Made by a program: the position numbers and the translations under genes. From contig CAMKGM010000009.1 of the NCBI GenBank assembly GCA_946412245.1, positions 1 to 64,000 on the forward strand: a stretch of 64,000 nucleotides of DNA, given 5' to 3'. Shown here in pieces: positions 9,339 to 17,568 of this stretch (position 1 is the first letter of the stretch; each line of letters opens with the position of its first letter). This DNA is from an uncultured Bacteroidales bacterium. Lineage in GTDB: Bacteria > Bacteroidota > Bacteroidia > Bacteroidales > Muribaculaceae. A model generated the notes under the pieces. The model saw only the letters and a list, made by a program, of their open reading frames with translations. It was not told the origin of the DNA and did not search any database.

Positions 9339-10106
9339 ATGCTTGAGATTGAATTCATAGGAACAGGAACCTCAACGGGTGTGCCTCAAATCAGGTGCCA
9401 ATGCCCGGTGTGTCAGTCAACCGATCCCCACGATAAGCGCCTGCGCTGCAGCGCTATCGTGCGCTACAAGGGCAAGCGGTTGCTCATTGACTGCGGTCCC
9501 GACTTCCGCCAACAGATGCTCACTGCGAGCAATAATGACCTCGATGCACTGCTCGTCACCCACATTCACTACGACCATGTGGGCGGCATCGACGACCTGC
9601 GCGCCTATTGCGCCAATGGCGATTTCCCGATTTATGCCCGCCAGGATGTGATTGACGACCTCCATGCGCGCTTGCCTTACTGCTTTGCCGAGCATCTCTA
9701 CATGGGCGTGCCGCGACTGGCAGTGATGCCCATCAAGGAGAATGTGCCGTTCAACATTGGAGATGTGGAGATTCTCCCCTTGCCGGTGATGCACTACAAG
9801 TTGCCCATCTTGGGCTACCGCATAGGCCCTCTTGCCTATATTACCGATTGCAAGACGATGGACGATAGCGTTGTGGAGCGACTGCAAGGCGTGCCGCTGC
9901 TGGTAATCAACGCCCTGCGCAAGCGCGAGCATCTCTCGCACATGTCGCTCGATGAAACTCTTGCCCTCATTGAACGCATTAAGCCCGGCCGTGCCATTCT
10001 CATCCACATGAGTCACGATATGGGCCTGCATGCCCGGGTGAACCAGCGTTTGCCCGCTGGCGTGGAACTGGCCTATGACGGCATGGTGGTGCAGGTTAAC
10101 GAGTGA
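9339..10106 (+). CDS. MBL-fold metallohydrolase (PhnP-like)
   Basis: A 255-residue metallo-beta-lactamase-fold hydrolase. It opens with the family's EFIGTGTSTGVPQI and a Cys-rich RCQCPVCQS segment. The metal-binding motif HIHYDHVGG is near residue 75, with further ligands in PVMHYK, YITDCKTM and HMSHDM. PhnP-like enzymes are phosphodiesterases acting on cyclic phosphates, but the exact substrate here is unknown. Directly downstream of the lipoprotein gene, with a new promoter following at 10113. Confidence 0.85.
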   Translation: MLEIEFIGTGTSTGVPQIRCQCPVCQSTDPHDKRLRCSAIVRYKGKRLLIDCGPDFRQQMLTASNNDLDALLVTHIHYDHVGGIDDLRAYCANGDFPIYARQDVIDDLHARLPYCFAEHLYMGVPRLAVMPIKENVPFNIGDVEILPLPVMHYKLPILGYRIGPLAYITDCKTMDDSVVERLQGVPLLVINALRKREHLSHMSLDETLALIERIKPGRAILIHMSHDMGLHARVNQRLPAGVELAYDGMVVQVNE

Positions 10107-10112
10107 TTCTTG

Positions 10113-10143
10113 TTGCATAAATAAAGGATAATATCTATTTTTG
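10113..10143 (+). promoter_or_regulatory. promoter of the small membrane protein / TonB receptor pair
   Basis: TTG at 10113-10115 and TATTTTTG at 10136-10143, 20-base spacer. The ATG at 10151 lies only 8 bases beyond, so the leader is minimal. Confidence 0.55.
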
Positions 10144-10150
10144 CAGCGCA

Positions 10151-10498
10151 ATGCAGTTGAAACGCAAAGAGAAAATATCGTCATGGATATTGCTGTCGGT
10201 CTTTTTGCCGATGGTACTCTTGTCGTCGCTGCATGTGCACTATGAACAAAATGCGGTCGATACCACTTGCGAGCAATGCGAGTGTCATGTGCAGCACACC
10301 GCTCACCTGACGGTCGAGAAAGCCAGTGTTGACGATTGCGTGTTGTGCCGATTCCTGGGCCAGGACTTTGTCACGGCCATGGGCATAGTCATGATGCTCA
10401 TGCTCAGTCTGGTAGTGATGCAAAGTGTGTTCGTCAGCCCCTCGCATTTCCAGAAATGTGTGACCGGCATTTATCGCAGGGGACCTCCGTTGCTGTGA
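10151..10498 (+). CDS. small Cys/His-rich membrane protein upstream of a TonB receptor
   Basis: 115 residues with two hydrophobic segments (about 11-28 and 75-94). The loop between them is rich in potential metal ligands: LHVHYEQ, CEQCECHVQHTAH and CVLCRF. I do not recognise the family; the layout recalls small metal-associated membrane proteins such as DUF2946. It sits 139 bases before a TonB-dependent receptor and probably shares its transcript. A role in sensing or handling a transition metal is inference. Confidence 0.55.
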   Translation: MQLKRKEKISSWILLSVFLPMVLLSSLHVHYEQNAVDTTCEQCECHVQHTAHLTVEKASVDDCVLCRFLGQDFVTAMGIVMMLMLSLVVMQSVFVSPSHFQKCVTGIYRRGPPLL

Positions 10499-10637
10499 TG
10501 AGAACAGACATCTATTTTTTTTTTACTTTTTATTAAAAACTCCATGAGTGTGTGCTTGCACATGCGTCGTGGCCACTATTGTGGCGCGGCGGTGTGTGGT
10601 GCGGGCATGTGCTGATGGGCAAATCATCACAGACACA

Positions 10638-12758
10638 ATGAAAATCAATAAACATATCATTATAAACCTTATTGCAATCGCCAGTGTGTTACCGGCTTTT
10701 GCGCAAGAAAAACAAGCAGAAATAGACACAACCGATGTGTTTTATCGCCACTTGAATCTGAAAGAAGTGGTGGTGACGGGTGCCACGGGCGAAACCCGCC
10801 TCAAGAACTCGTCGGCCCCTGTCAAGATGCTCACTGGCCGCGAGATGCAGGCCCTGTCGGCTTCGAATGTGATCGATGTAATAGCCACTCAACCAGGTGT
10901 ATCACAGATTACCACTGGCAGCGGTATTTCGAAACCTGTAATTCGTGGTCTGGGCTACAACCGCATTGTGGTGGTGAACGACGGCATCAGGCAAGAAGGG
11001 CAGCAGTGGGGCGATGAGCATGGCATTGAGGTCGATGGCCAGAGTGTGGGCTCGGTCGAGATACTCAAGGGCCCGGCCAGCCTCGTGTATGGCTCCGATG
11101 CCATGGCGGGTGTCATCAAGTTCAACCCCTATCCGGTGGTTCCGTTGGGCAAGATCAAGTTGAACCTGTCGACCGAGTATCAGACCAATAACGGTCTGTT
11201 CGACTACTCGCTCAACTTTGCCGGTAACAAGCAGGGCATATTGTGGGACTTGCGCTACAGCGAGAAAATGGCGCATGAATACAAGAACAAGTGCGATGGC
11301 TATGTGCCTAATTCGCAGTTCCACGAGCGTGCCTTGCGCGGCATGCTGGGCCTGAACCGCAACTGGGGCAAGTCGCAACTCATCGTGTCGCATTACCACA
11401 TCACCCCCAGCATCATTGAGGGCGAGCGTGACAGCGAAACTGGCGAACTCGAGATCCCCTACGATAAACTCAAGACCTATCATCACGGCATGCCTTACCA
11501 GCAGGTCTATCACACCAAGGCAGTGCTGAACAACACCTTTTATGTGGGCGATGACCGTCTGAATGTGCTGCTGGGCTATCAGCAGAACCGCCGTCAGGAG
11601 TTTGAAGAGGCCGAGCACCCAAACGACTATGCGCTCTACTTCAAGTTGCACACGGTGAATTACAATGTGAACTACATCACGCGCGACTTCGGTGGCTGGA
11701 AGTTCACCGGCGGCGTGAACGGCATGTGGCAGCGTTCGCTGAATCTGGGCGAGGAGTATCTGATACCCGAATACCGGCTCACCGATGTGGGCGTGTTTGC
11801 CACAGCCACCCGCGAGTGGAGCAAGTGGGTGCTGAACGGCGGTGTGCGCTACGATTATCGTCACTTGAATAGCGCCGAACTCATTGAAGACGATGTGGTT
11901 AGGTTTGCACCCTTCAAGAAGAATTTCAATGGCGTTACTGGTAGCCTTGGAGCCGTATTTCATGCTACCGATGCACTCAACCTGAAACTGAATGTGTCGC
12001 GCGGTTTCCGTGCGCCCAATGTGAGCGAACTTGCGTCGAACGGTGTGCACGAGGGGTCGGTGCGTTATGAACTTGGCAATGTGAATTTGAAACCCGAGTA
12101 CAGTTGGCAGTTCGACTTCTCGATGGATTATACGAGCCGCTACTTCAGCGCCGAACTGGCCCTGTTCTGTAACCGCATCGACAACTACATTTATCTGCAC
12201 CGCGTGAACGAGGTAATGGAAGAGGGCTACATGACCTATCGCTTCGACAGTGGCGATGCGCGGCTGCTGGGCTGCGAGGTGAGCCTTGATGTGCACCCCA
12301 TCCACTCGCTGCACTTGGGCACGTCGTTCAGCATGGTCGATGCCGTGCAGTTGCATCAGCCCGAGGAGAGCAAGTACTTGCCGTTCACACCGGCACCACG
12401 CTGGCAAGTGGATGCCAAGTATGAGTTGAACCATCACGGTAAAGTGTTCTGCAACAGTTTTGTGTCGGTGGGCCTTGACTACAATTTCAAGCAAAACCAC
12501 TACTATAAGGCCGACAATACCGAGACGGCCACACCCGCCTATGCGCTGCTCAATGCCACCGTGGGCACTGACCTGAATGTGAGGGGCAAACATGTGGCAT
12601 CGGTCTATGTGATAGGCAGCAACTTGACCGACAAGGTGTATCAGAATCATCTGAGCCGACTGAAATATGCTCCTGTGAATCTGTTGACGGGTCGGCAGGG
12701 CGTGAGCAACATGGGCCGCAATATCACCTTCAAGGTGGTGGTGCCACTGGAGTTCTGA
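10638..12758 (+). CDS. TonB-dependent outer-membrane receptor, possibly for a metal
   Basis: The frame is open from 10548, but the ATG at 10638 starts a signal peptide (MKINKHIIINLIAIASVLPA), giving 706 residues. A plug domain follows directly (LKEVVVTGA, KPVIRGLGYNRIVVVNDGI, VEILKGPASLVYGSDAMAGV). A 22-strand-type barrel ends in an aromatic-terminated strand (VPLEF). There is no N-terminal carboxypeptidase-like extension and no SusD partner, so it is not a SusCD glycan pair. The plug motif RQEGQQWGDEHGIEVD and the upstream Cys/His-rich protein suggest metal or metallophore uptake, as in ZnuD-like receptors (inference). Confidence 0.8.
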   Translation: MKINKHIIINLIAIASVLPAFAQEKQAEIDTTDVFYRHLNLKEVVVTGATGETRLKNSSAPVKMLTGREMQALSASNVIDVIATQPGVSQITTGSGISKPVIRGLGYNRIVVVNDGIRQEGQQWGDEHGIEVDGQSVGSVEILKGPASLVYGSDAMAGVIKFNPYPVVPLGKIKLNLSTEYQTNNGLFDYSLNFAGNKQGILWDLRYSEKMAHEYKNKCDGYVPNSQFHERALRGMLGLNRNWGKSQLIVSHYHITPSIIEGERDSETGELEIPYDKLKTYHHGMPYQQVYHTKAVLNNTFYVGDDRLNVLLGYQQNRRQEFEEAEHPNDYALYFKLHTVNYNVNYITRDFGGWKFTGGVNGMWQRSLNLGEEYLIPEYRLTDVGVFATATREWSKWVLNGGVRYDYRHLNSAELIEDDVVRFAPFKKNFNGVTGSLGAVFHATDALNLKLNVSRGFRAPNVSELASNGVHEGSVRYELGNVNLKPEYSWQFDFSMDYTSRYFSAELALFCNRIDNYIYLHRVNEVMEEGYMTYRFDSGDARLLGCEVSLDVHPIHSLHLGTSFSMVDAVQLHQPEESKYLPFTPAPRWQVDAKYELNHHGKVFCNSFVSVGLDYNFKQNHYYKADNTETATPAYALLNATVGTDLNVRGKHVASVYVIGSNLTDKVYQNHLSRLKYAPVNLLTGRQGVSNMGRNITFKVVVPLEF

Positions 12759-12824
12759 CAGTTATTCCGATTTCTAGGATGTCTCTGAGTGCTCAGACCT
12801 CTTGATAGGTTTATAAAAAATCAT

Positions 12825-12858
12825 AAATTCGGTGTTAATGGTAATTAATGCCGAATTT
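12825..12858. terminator. hairpin between the TonB receptor and dxr
   Basis: AAATTCGG (12825-12832) pairs with CCGAATTT (12851-12858), with inner GTTAAT / ATTAA pairing, and is followed by TTATTTTAAT. Probably terminates the receptor transcript; the stem is AT-rich. Confidence 0.45.
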
Positions 12859-12885
12859 TTATTTTAATAACCGAAATGAAAGACT

Positions 12886-12893
12886 TATCTTTG
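12886..12893 (+). promoter_or_regulatory. -7 element of dxr
   Basis: TATCTTTG. Transcription would begin near 12900, only a few bases before the TTG at 12903. Confidence 0.45.
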
Positions 12894-12902
12894 TAAGTTA
12901 TT

Positions 12903-14081
12903 TTGACTAATTATACGCAAGTGGAAGAAATTAGAAACATAGCCATTCTGGGCAGTACAGGCTCTATTGGCCGTCAGACCCTCGACATCGTCAGCGAGTA
13001 TCCGCAACTGTTCCGGGCTAGCGTGCTGGTGGCGAACAACAGTGCCGACTTGCTCATTGCGCAGGCTCGGCTCCACAGGCCACAACTCGTGATTATCGGC
13101 AACCACGAGCACTATGACTATGTCAGGTCATCGCTCGACGACCTGCCCATCGAGGTGCAAAGCGGCGCGGCGGCCATTGAGCAGGCGGTGACCCGCCCCG
13201 AGATTGATACTGTGGTGACCGCCATGGTGGGCTATAGCGGGCTGGCACCGACCATCAAGGCCATTGAGGCCGGCAAGACAATAGCGCTCGCCAACAAAGA
13301 GACCCTTGTCGTGGCGGGCGACCTCATCACACGCCTCCTGGCTCGTAGCGGTAGCAAGATGTATCCTGTCGACTCTGAGCATGGCGCTTTCTACCAGTGC
13401 CTGGTGGGGGAGAGTCATGACGACATAGCCAAACTCATTCTCACGGCATCGGGCGGACCTTTCCGCACTTGGGAGAAGGAACGCCTCGATCAAGCCACCG
13501 TCGACGACGCGCTGCGTCACCCCAATTGGAGCATGGGTGCCAAAATCACCATTGACTCGGCCACGATGATGAACAAGGGCTTTGAGATGATTGAGGCCAA
13601 GTGGCTCTTCGGAGTCTCGCATCGCGACATCGAGATTGTAGTGCACCCGCAATCCATCGTGCACTCCATGGTGGAGTTTGTCGATGGCTCGGTCAAGGCG
13701 CAACTCGGCTTGCCCGATATGCATTTGCCCATCCGTTATGCTCTGGGCCTGCCCGGTCGCTTGCCCAGCGTGAGCCAGCGAATGAGCATCGAGGACTACA
13801 GCCGACTCACCTTTGAGCGGCCCGATTTCGACAAGTTCCCGCTATTACGCGTGGCTTACGATGCCGCCGAGCGCGGTGGAAACGTGCCCTGCGTGGTCAA
13901 TGCCGCCAACGAAATCGCCGTCGCAGCCTTCTTGGACCGCAAAATCAAATTCAACGAGATATTTCACATAATTCAACAGGCAACCGACTGGGCACCCTTT
14001 ATACAAACGCCCACCTACGACGACTATGTCAACACCAACTCCGAGACGCGTCGTTTTGCCTCCACTCTAATTAAATCTTAA
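12903..14081 (+). CDS. dxr: 1-deoxy-D-xylulose-5-phosphate reductoisomerase
   Basis: Second step of the MEP isoprenoid pathway: NADPH-dependent conversion of DXP to MEP. The NADPH-binding loop is AILGSTGSIGRQTLDI. Further motifs are ALANKETLVVAG, the metal/substrate site PVDSEHGAFYQ, TASGGPFRTW, HPNWSMGAKITIDSATMMNK and HPQSIVHSMVEF. The length of 392 residues is normal. No ATG is available near the N-terminus: the start is TTG at 12903 or GTG at 12921 (VEEIRNIAILG). A -7 element at 12886 makes the TTG start almost leaderless. rseP follows 23 bases downstream, the common dxr-rseP pairing. Confidence 0.95.
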   Translation: MTNYTQVEEIRNIAILGSTGSIGRQTLDIVSEYPQLFRASVLVANNSADLLIAQARLHRPQLVIIGNHEHYDYVRSSLDDLPIEVQSGAAAIEQAVTRPEIDTVVTAMVGYSGLAPTIKAIEAGKTIALANKETLVVAGDLITRLLARSGSKMYPVDSEHGAFYQCLVGESHDDIAKLILTASGGPFRTWEKERLDQATVDDALRHPNWSMGAKITIDSATMMNKGFEMIEAKWLFGVSHRDIEIVVHPQSIVHSMVEFVDGSVKAQLGLPDMHLPIRYALGLPGRLPSVSQRMSIEDYSRLTFERPDFDKFPLLRVAYDAAERGGNVPCVVNAANEIAVAAFLDRKIKFNEIFHIIQQATDWAPFIQTPTYDDYVNTNSETRRFASTLIKS

Positions 14082-14104
14082 AAATACATACATTACTGTA
14101 AAAA

Positions 14105-15592
14105 ATGAGCACTTTTTGGTTAAAAGCATTTGAACTGATCGTATCGCTGGGTTTGCTGGTGTTCATCCACGAGTTAGGTCACTACACATTCTCGCGACTC
14201 TTCAAGGTGAAAGTTGACAGATTCTATTTGTTCTTCAATCCCTGGTTCTCGATTGTTTCGTGGAACCCCAAGAAGCACAAGGTCACTTTCTTCAAGAACC
14301 CCGAAGACCCGAAACCTGACGATAACAAAGATAAAAACGAAACAGCTGTCGCTGAAGCCACACCGGCCGAGGTGCCGGCCGGCAACGAGGCCCAGACCGA
14401 TGAAATGCCCGCGAATGGCAAAACCACCTGGCGTGACACTACCTATGGAATCGGCTGGTTGCCCTTGGGCGGCTACTGCGCCATCAATGGCATGATTGAC
14501 GAAACAACTAACGCCTCCGATTTGAGCAAAGAGGTACATCCCTGGGAATTCCGCGCCAAACCCGCTTGGCAGCGTCTGCTCATCATGGTGGGTGGCGTGT
14601 TGTTCAATTTCCTGCTCGCCATCATTATCTATGCCGGCATGGTGTACTATTGGGGCGAGGAATATCTGCCTTTCAAGAATGCGACCGACGGCATCGTCTA
14701 TAGCGAAACGGCTCACAAGGCCGGCTTCATGGACAACGACATTCCTCTTACGGCCGACGGGGCTCAATTGGAATACTTTGATACCGACCAACTCAAGATA
14801 TTGTCGGCCAGTAAGGTACAGGTGCTTCGCGGTACCGATACGGTCACGCTCAACTTGCCCAAGAACTTCATGCTGCAAGTGAATAGCGACCTGGAGAATG
14901 ACATTCAGTTCATGGCGGTTAATGTGCCTGTTGTCGTGAAGCAGACGCAACCCCGTGGCGGTGCAGCCAAGGCTAATCTCAAAGAGGGTGACAAACTCCT
15001 CGCAGTCAATGGTGTGAGAACCGCTACCTATGAGGTCTTCACTGAGAACCTCAAGAAGAATAAAGACAAGACTGTGCCGCTCACTCTGCTTCGTGGTACC
15101 GATACTCTCACTGTCAATGTCGACATTGATGGCGACGGCAAGCTGGGCTTTGCGCTGGAAAATGAGGCATCTAAGCTTTTCAAGACTGAGAACCACAGTT
15201 ACGGCCTCTTTGAGTCCATCCCGCGTGGCATTGAGAAAGGTTGCAAGCAGTTGGTTGACTATGTCAAAGCATTCAAATATGTATTTACCAGCGAGGGCGC
15301 AAAGAGCCTGGGCGGTTTTGGCTCTATCGGTAGCATCTTCCCCGATCATTGGGACTGGTACAGCTTCTGGAGCATCACTGCATTCCTGTCAATCATCTTG
15401 GCCTTCATGAACATCCTGCCTATTCCCGCCCTCGACGGCGGCCATGTGCTCTTCCTGTTGTTTGAGATTATCTTCCGCCGCAAACCCGGTGAAAAGTTCC
15501 TGGAACGGGCTCAAATGATCGGTATGATTTTCCTCATCGGTCTGTTGCTATTTGCTAATGCTAACGATATTTACCGATTCTTGTTCAAGTAA
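14105..15592 (+). CDS. rseP: site-2 intramembrane metalloprotease RseP
   Basis: The zinc motif HELGH (His22, Glu23, His26) lies in the first membrane helix, and the second catalytic motif NILPIPALDGGH lies near the C-terminus. Two PDZ-like segments sit between (around EYFDTDQLKILSASKVQVL and PRGGAAKANLKEGDKLLAVN). The family cleaves membrane-anchored anti-sigma factors and leftover signal peptides. At 495 residues it is longer than E. coli RseP (about 450), partly because of an acidic, Ala/Glu/Pro-rich insert at about residues 65-110 between the first helix and the GIGWLPLGGYC loop. Cotranscribed with dxr. Confidence 0.92.
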   Translation: MSTFWLKAFELIVSLGLLVFIHELGHYTFSRLFKVKVDRFYLFFNPWFSIVSWNPKKHKVTFFKNPEDPKPDDNKDKNETAVAEATPAEVPAGNEAQTDEMPANGKTTWRDTTYGIGWLPLGGYCAINGMIDETTNASDLSKEVHPWEFRAKPAWQRLLIMVGGVLFNFLLAIIIYAGMVYYWGEEYLPFKNATDGIVYSETAHKAGFMDNDIPLTADGAQLEYFDTDQLKILSASKVQVLRGTDTVTLNLPKNFMLQVNSDLENDIQFMAVNVPVVVKQTQPRGGAAKANLKEGDKLLAVNGVRTATYEVFTENLKKNKDKTVPLTLLRGTDTLTVNVDIDGDGKLGFALENEASKLFKTENHSYGLFESIPRGIEKGCKQLVDYVKAFKYVFTSEGAKSLGGFGSIGSIFPDHWDWYSFWSITAFLSIILAFMNILPIPALDGGHVLFLLFEIIFRRKPGEKFLERAQMIGMIFLIGLLLFANANDIYRFLFK

Positions 15593-15616
15593 ATAACCTC
15601 ATTTAGTCAAGATATA

Positions 15617-16798
15617 ATGGTCTATAAACGAATCATATTGCGCCGTGGCAAGGAGGAATCGCTCAAGCGCTTCCACCCCTGGGTGTTCTCGGGCGCTATT
15701 GAACGCATGGACGACGTGGAAGAGGGCGACCTCGTCTCGGTCTATACCCACGACGGCGAGCACATTGGCAACGGTCATTACCAAATAGGGAGCATTGCGG
15801 TGCGCATTTTGGCATTTGACGACAGCGAAATCGATGCCGCGTTCTACGAGCACCGTCTGCTTGCCGCCTATCGTGTGCGCCGGGCGCTTGGCCTAATCAG
15901 AGAGGACAACAACGCCTTCCGCTTGGTTCACGGCGAGGGCGATTTCTTGCCGGGCCTGGTCATCGACATCTATGGTCACACTGCCGTGATGCAGGCACAC
16001 TCGCCCGGCATGCACTTTGCACGCAACCTGATTGCCGATGCACTCACTCGCCTGCCCGACGGACTGGTCAAGAATGTCTACTACAAGAGCGAGACCACTT
16101 TGCCCTACAAGGCACATCTCGACCCGCAGAACGCCTATATTGTGGGCGAGTATGACCAAGATGTGGCCATGGAGAATGGTTTGCAATTTCATGTCGACTG
16201 GCTCAAGGGCCAGAAGACGGGCTTCTTTGTCGACCAGCGTGAGAATCGCAGCCTGCTTGAGCATTATGCGCAGGGCAGGAGAGTGCTGAATATGTTCTGC
16301 TACACGGGCGGCTTCTCGTTCTACGCCTTGCGGGGCGGCGCACAGCTGGTACATTCGGTCGACAGTTCGGCCAAGGCCATCAGCCTCACCGATGCCAATG
16401 TGGCGCTCAACTTCCCCGAGTGCGACCGACACGAGTCGTTTGCAGTCGATGCCTTCAAGTATCTTGCCGAGATGGAGAAGGATGCTTACGACCTCATTAT
16501 CCTCGACCCACCGGCCTTCGCCAAGCACAAGACCGCCCTCAAGAATGCGCTCATTGGCTATCGCAAACTCAATGTCAAGGCTTTCGAAAAAATCGCCTCG
16601 GGCGGCATCCTGTTCACTTTCTCGTGCTCACAGGCGGTGAACAAGGAGCAGTTCCGGTTGGCGGTGTTCAGCGCTGCCGCCATCGCGCGGCGCAAGGTGC
16701 GCATCCTGCACCAACTCACGCAGCCGGCCGACCATCCCATCAACATCTATCATCCCGAGGGCGAGTACCTCAAGGGACTGGTACTTTATGTGGAATGA
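15617..16798 (+). CDS. class I SAM-dependent rRNA methyltransferase, RlmI-like
   Basis: 393 residues in the RlmI/RlmL layout. An N-terminal PUA domain (about 1-85; RFHPWVFSGAIERMD) precedes a linker and a Rossmann methyltransferase. The SAM motif is MFCYTGGFSFYALRGGA, the catalytic/base motif is LIILDPPAFAKHK, and the late motif is FSCSQAVNKEQF. RlmI makes 5-methylcytosine in 23S rRNA; the exact position in this organism is inferred by homology only. 24 bases after rseP and probably in the same operon. Confidence 0.88.
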   Translation: MVYKRIILRRGKEESLKRFHPWVFSGAIERMDDVEEGDLVSVYTHDGEHIGNGHYQIGSIAVRILAFDDSEIDAAFYEHRLLAAYRVRRALGLIREDNNAFRLVHGEGDFLPGLVIDIYGHTAVMQAHSPGMHFARNLIADALTRLPDGLVKNVYYKSETTLPYKAHLDPQNAYIVGEYDQDVAMENGLQFHVDWLKGQKTGFFVDQRENRSLLEHYAQGRRVLNMFCYTGGFSFYALRGGAQLVHSVDSSAKAISLTDANVALNFPECDRHESFAVDAFKYLAEMEKDAYDLIILDPPAFAKHKTALKNALIGYRKLNVKAFEKIASGGILFTFSCSQAVNKEQFRLAVFSAAAIARRKVRILHQLTQPADHPINIYHPEGEYLKGLVLYVE

Positions 16799-16828
16799 CA
16801 ACTATTAACCCATTAATACGATTTGACA

Positions 16829-17542
16829 ATGAAAAATCTGTTTAAACCCGTAGCAATGGCGATGCTCGCATGCGCCATGCTTGTAGCGCCCGCACGCTCG
16901 TTGGCGCAGGAAGAGTACAATTTCGTTGACCATGAAATGTCGGTGTCCGACATTGTCAAGGAGTGGCACAACCAAAACCTCTACTCAGCAGGCAGCGTAG
17001 CCGACAAGATGACGATTAAAAACTACTTTGTGGGTCTGGCTTATGCCTATCCCAATTACCTGCTTCATGCTGGAGTAGACTACCTGCTGGGCCTTAACCC
17101 CGAAAATATCTTTAATGGAATGGTGCTTGACGAGAAGAATGGATACTTCAAGGCCGAAGTCTTCACCGAACTCACCAATAAGGTGGAGATGTGCTATTGG
17201 CGTTGCGACGATGGCGGCGTGCTGGTGGGTGTGGCATTTATTGGCGACGAGTATCGATATGATGGCAACGATGCCTTGGACCCCATTCTGCCCGACGAAG
17301 ACCCTGATGACCGTACCACTGTGTGTGTCAACGACCTCATGTTTTTCAGAATCCTCAACGGCGAGATGGTTTGGCGACCGCGCACACCCGAGGTGATGTG
17401 TGGTCAAAAGTTTGACTTCAAAATGTACGACATTGAACTCCCTCGCGTGGGCAAGAACATAAAACTCACACATCATGCCGACCCCAAAAAGAGCGTCGTG
17501 CTCAAGTGGACCGGCAGCCGTTTCACGGTGACTAAAAACTGA
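16829..17542 (+). CDS. secreted protein of unknown function
   Basis: The ATG at 16829 opens a signal peptide (MKNLFKPVAMAMLACAMLV, cleaved after APARSLAQ). The mature protein of about 210 residues contains GNDALDPILPDEDPDDRTT and ends in KKSVVLKWTGSRFTVTKN. I recognise no domain; the alternation of short hydrophobic strands suggests a small beta fold in the periplasm. It lies 30 bases after the methyltransferase and 26 bases before the DPP III gene, so the three are likely cotranscribed. Function not assigned. Confidence 0.7.
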   Translation: MKNLFKPVAMAMLACAMLVAPARSLAQEEYNFVDHEMSVSDIVKEWHNQNLYSAGSVADKMTIKNYFVGLAYAYPNYLLHAGVDYLLGLNPENIFNGMVLDEKNGYFKAEVFTELTNKVEMCYWRCDDGGVLVGVAFIGDEYRYDGNDALDPILPDEDPDDRTTVCVNDLMFFRILNGEMVWRPRTPEVMCGQKFDFKMYDIELPRVGKNIKLTHHADPKKSVVLKWTGSRFTVTKN

Positions 17543-17568
17543 TTATGATTTATTTTAAAAACATACCT

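Noticed and set aside
10902-12650. 582-codon minus-strand frame opposite the TonB receptor
   Set aside because: Antisense shadow, with no signal, domain or promoter.
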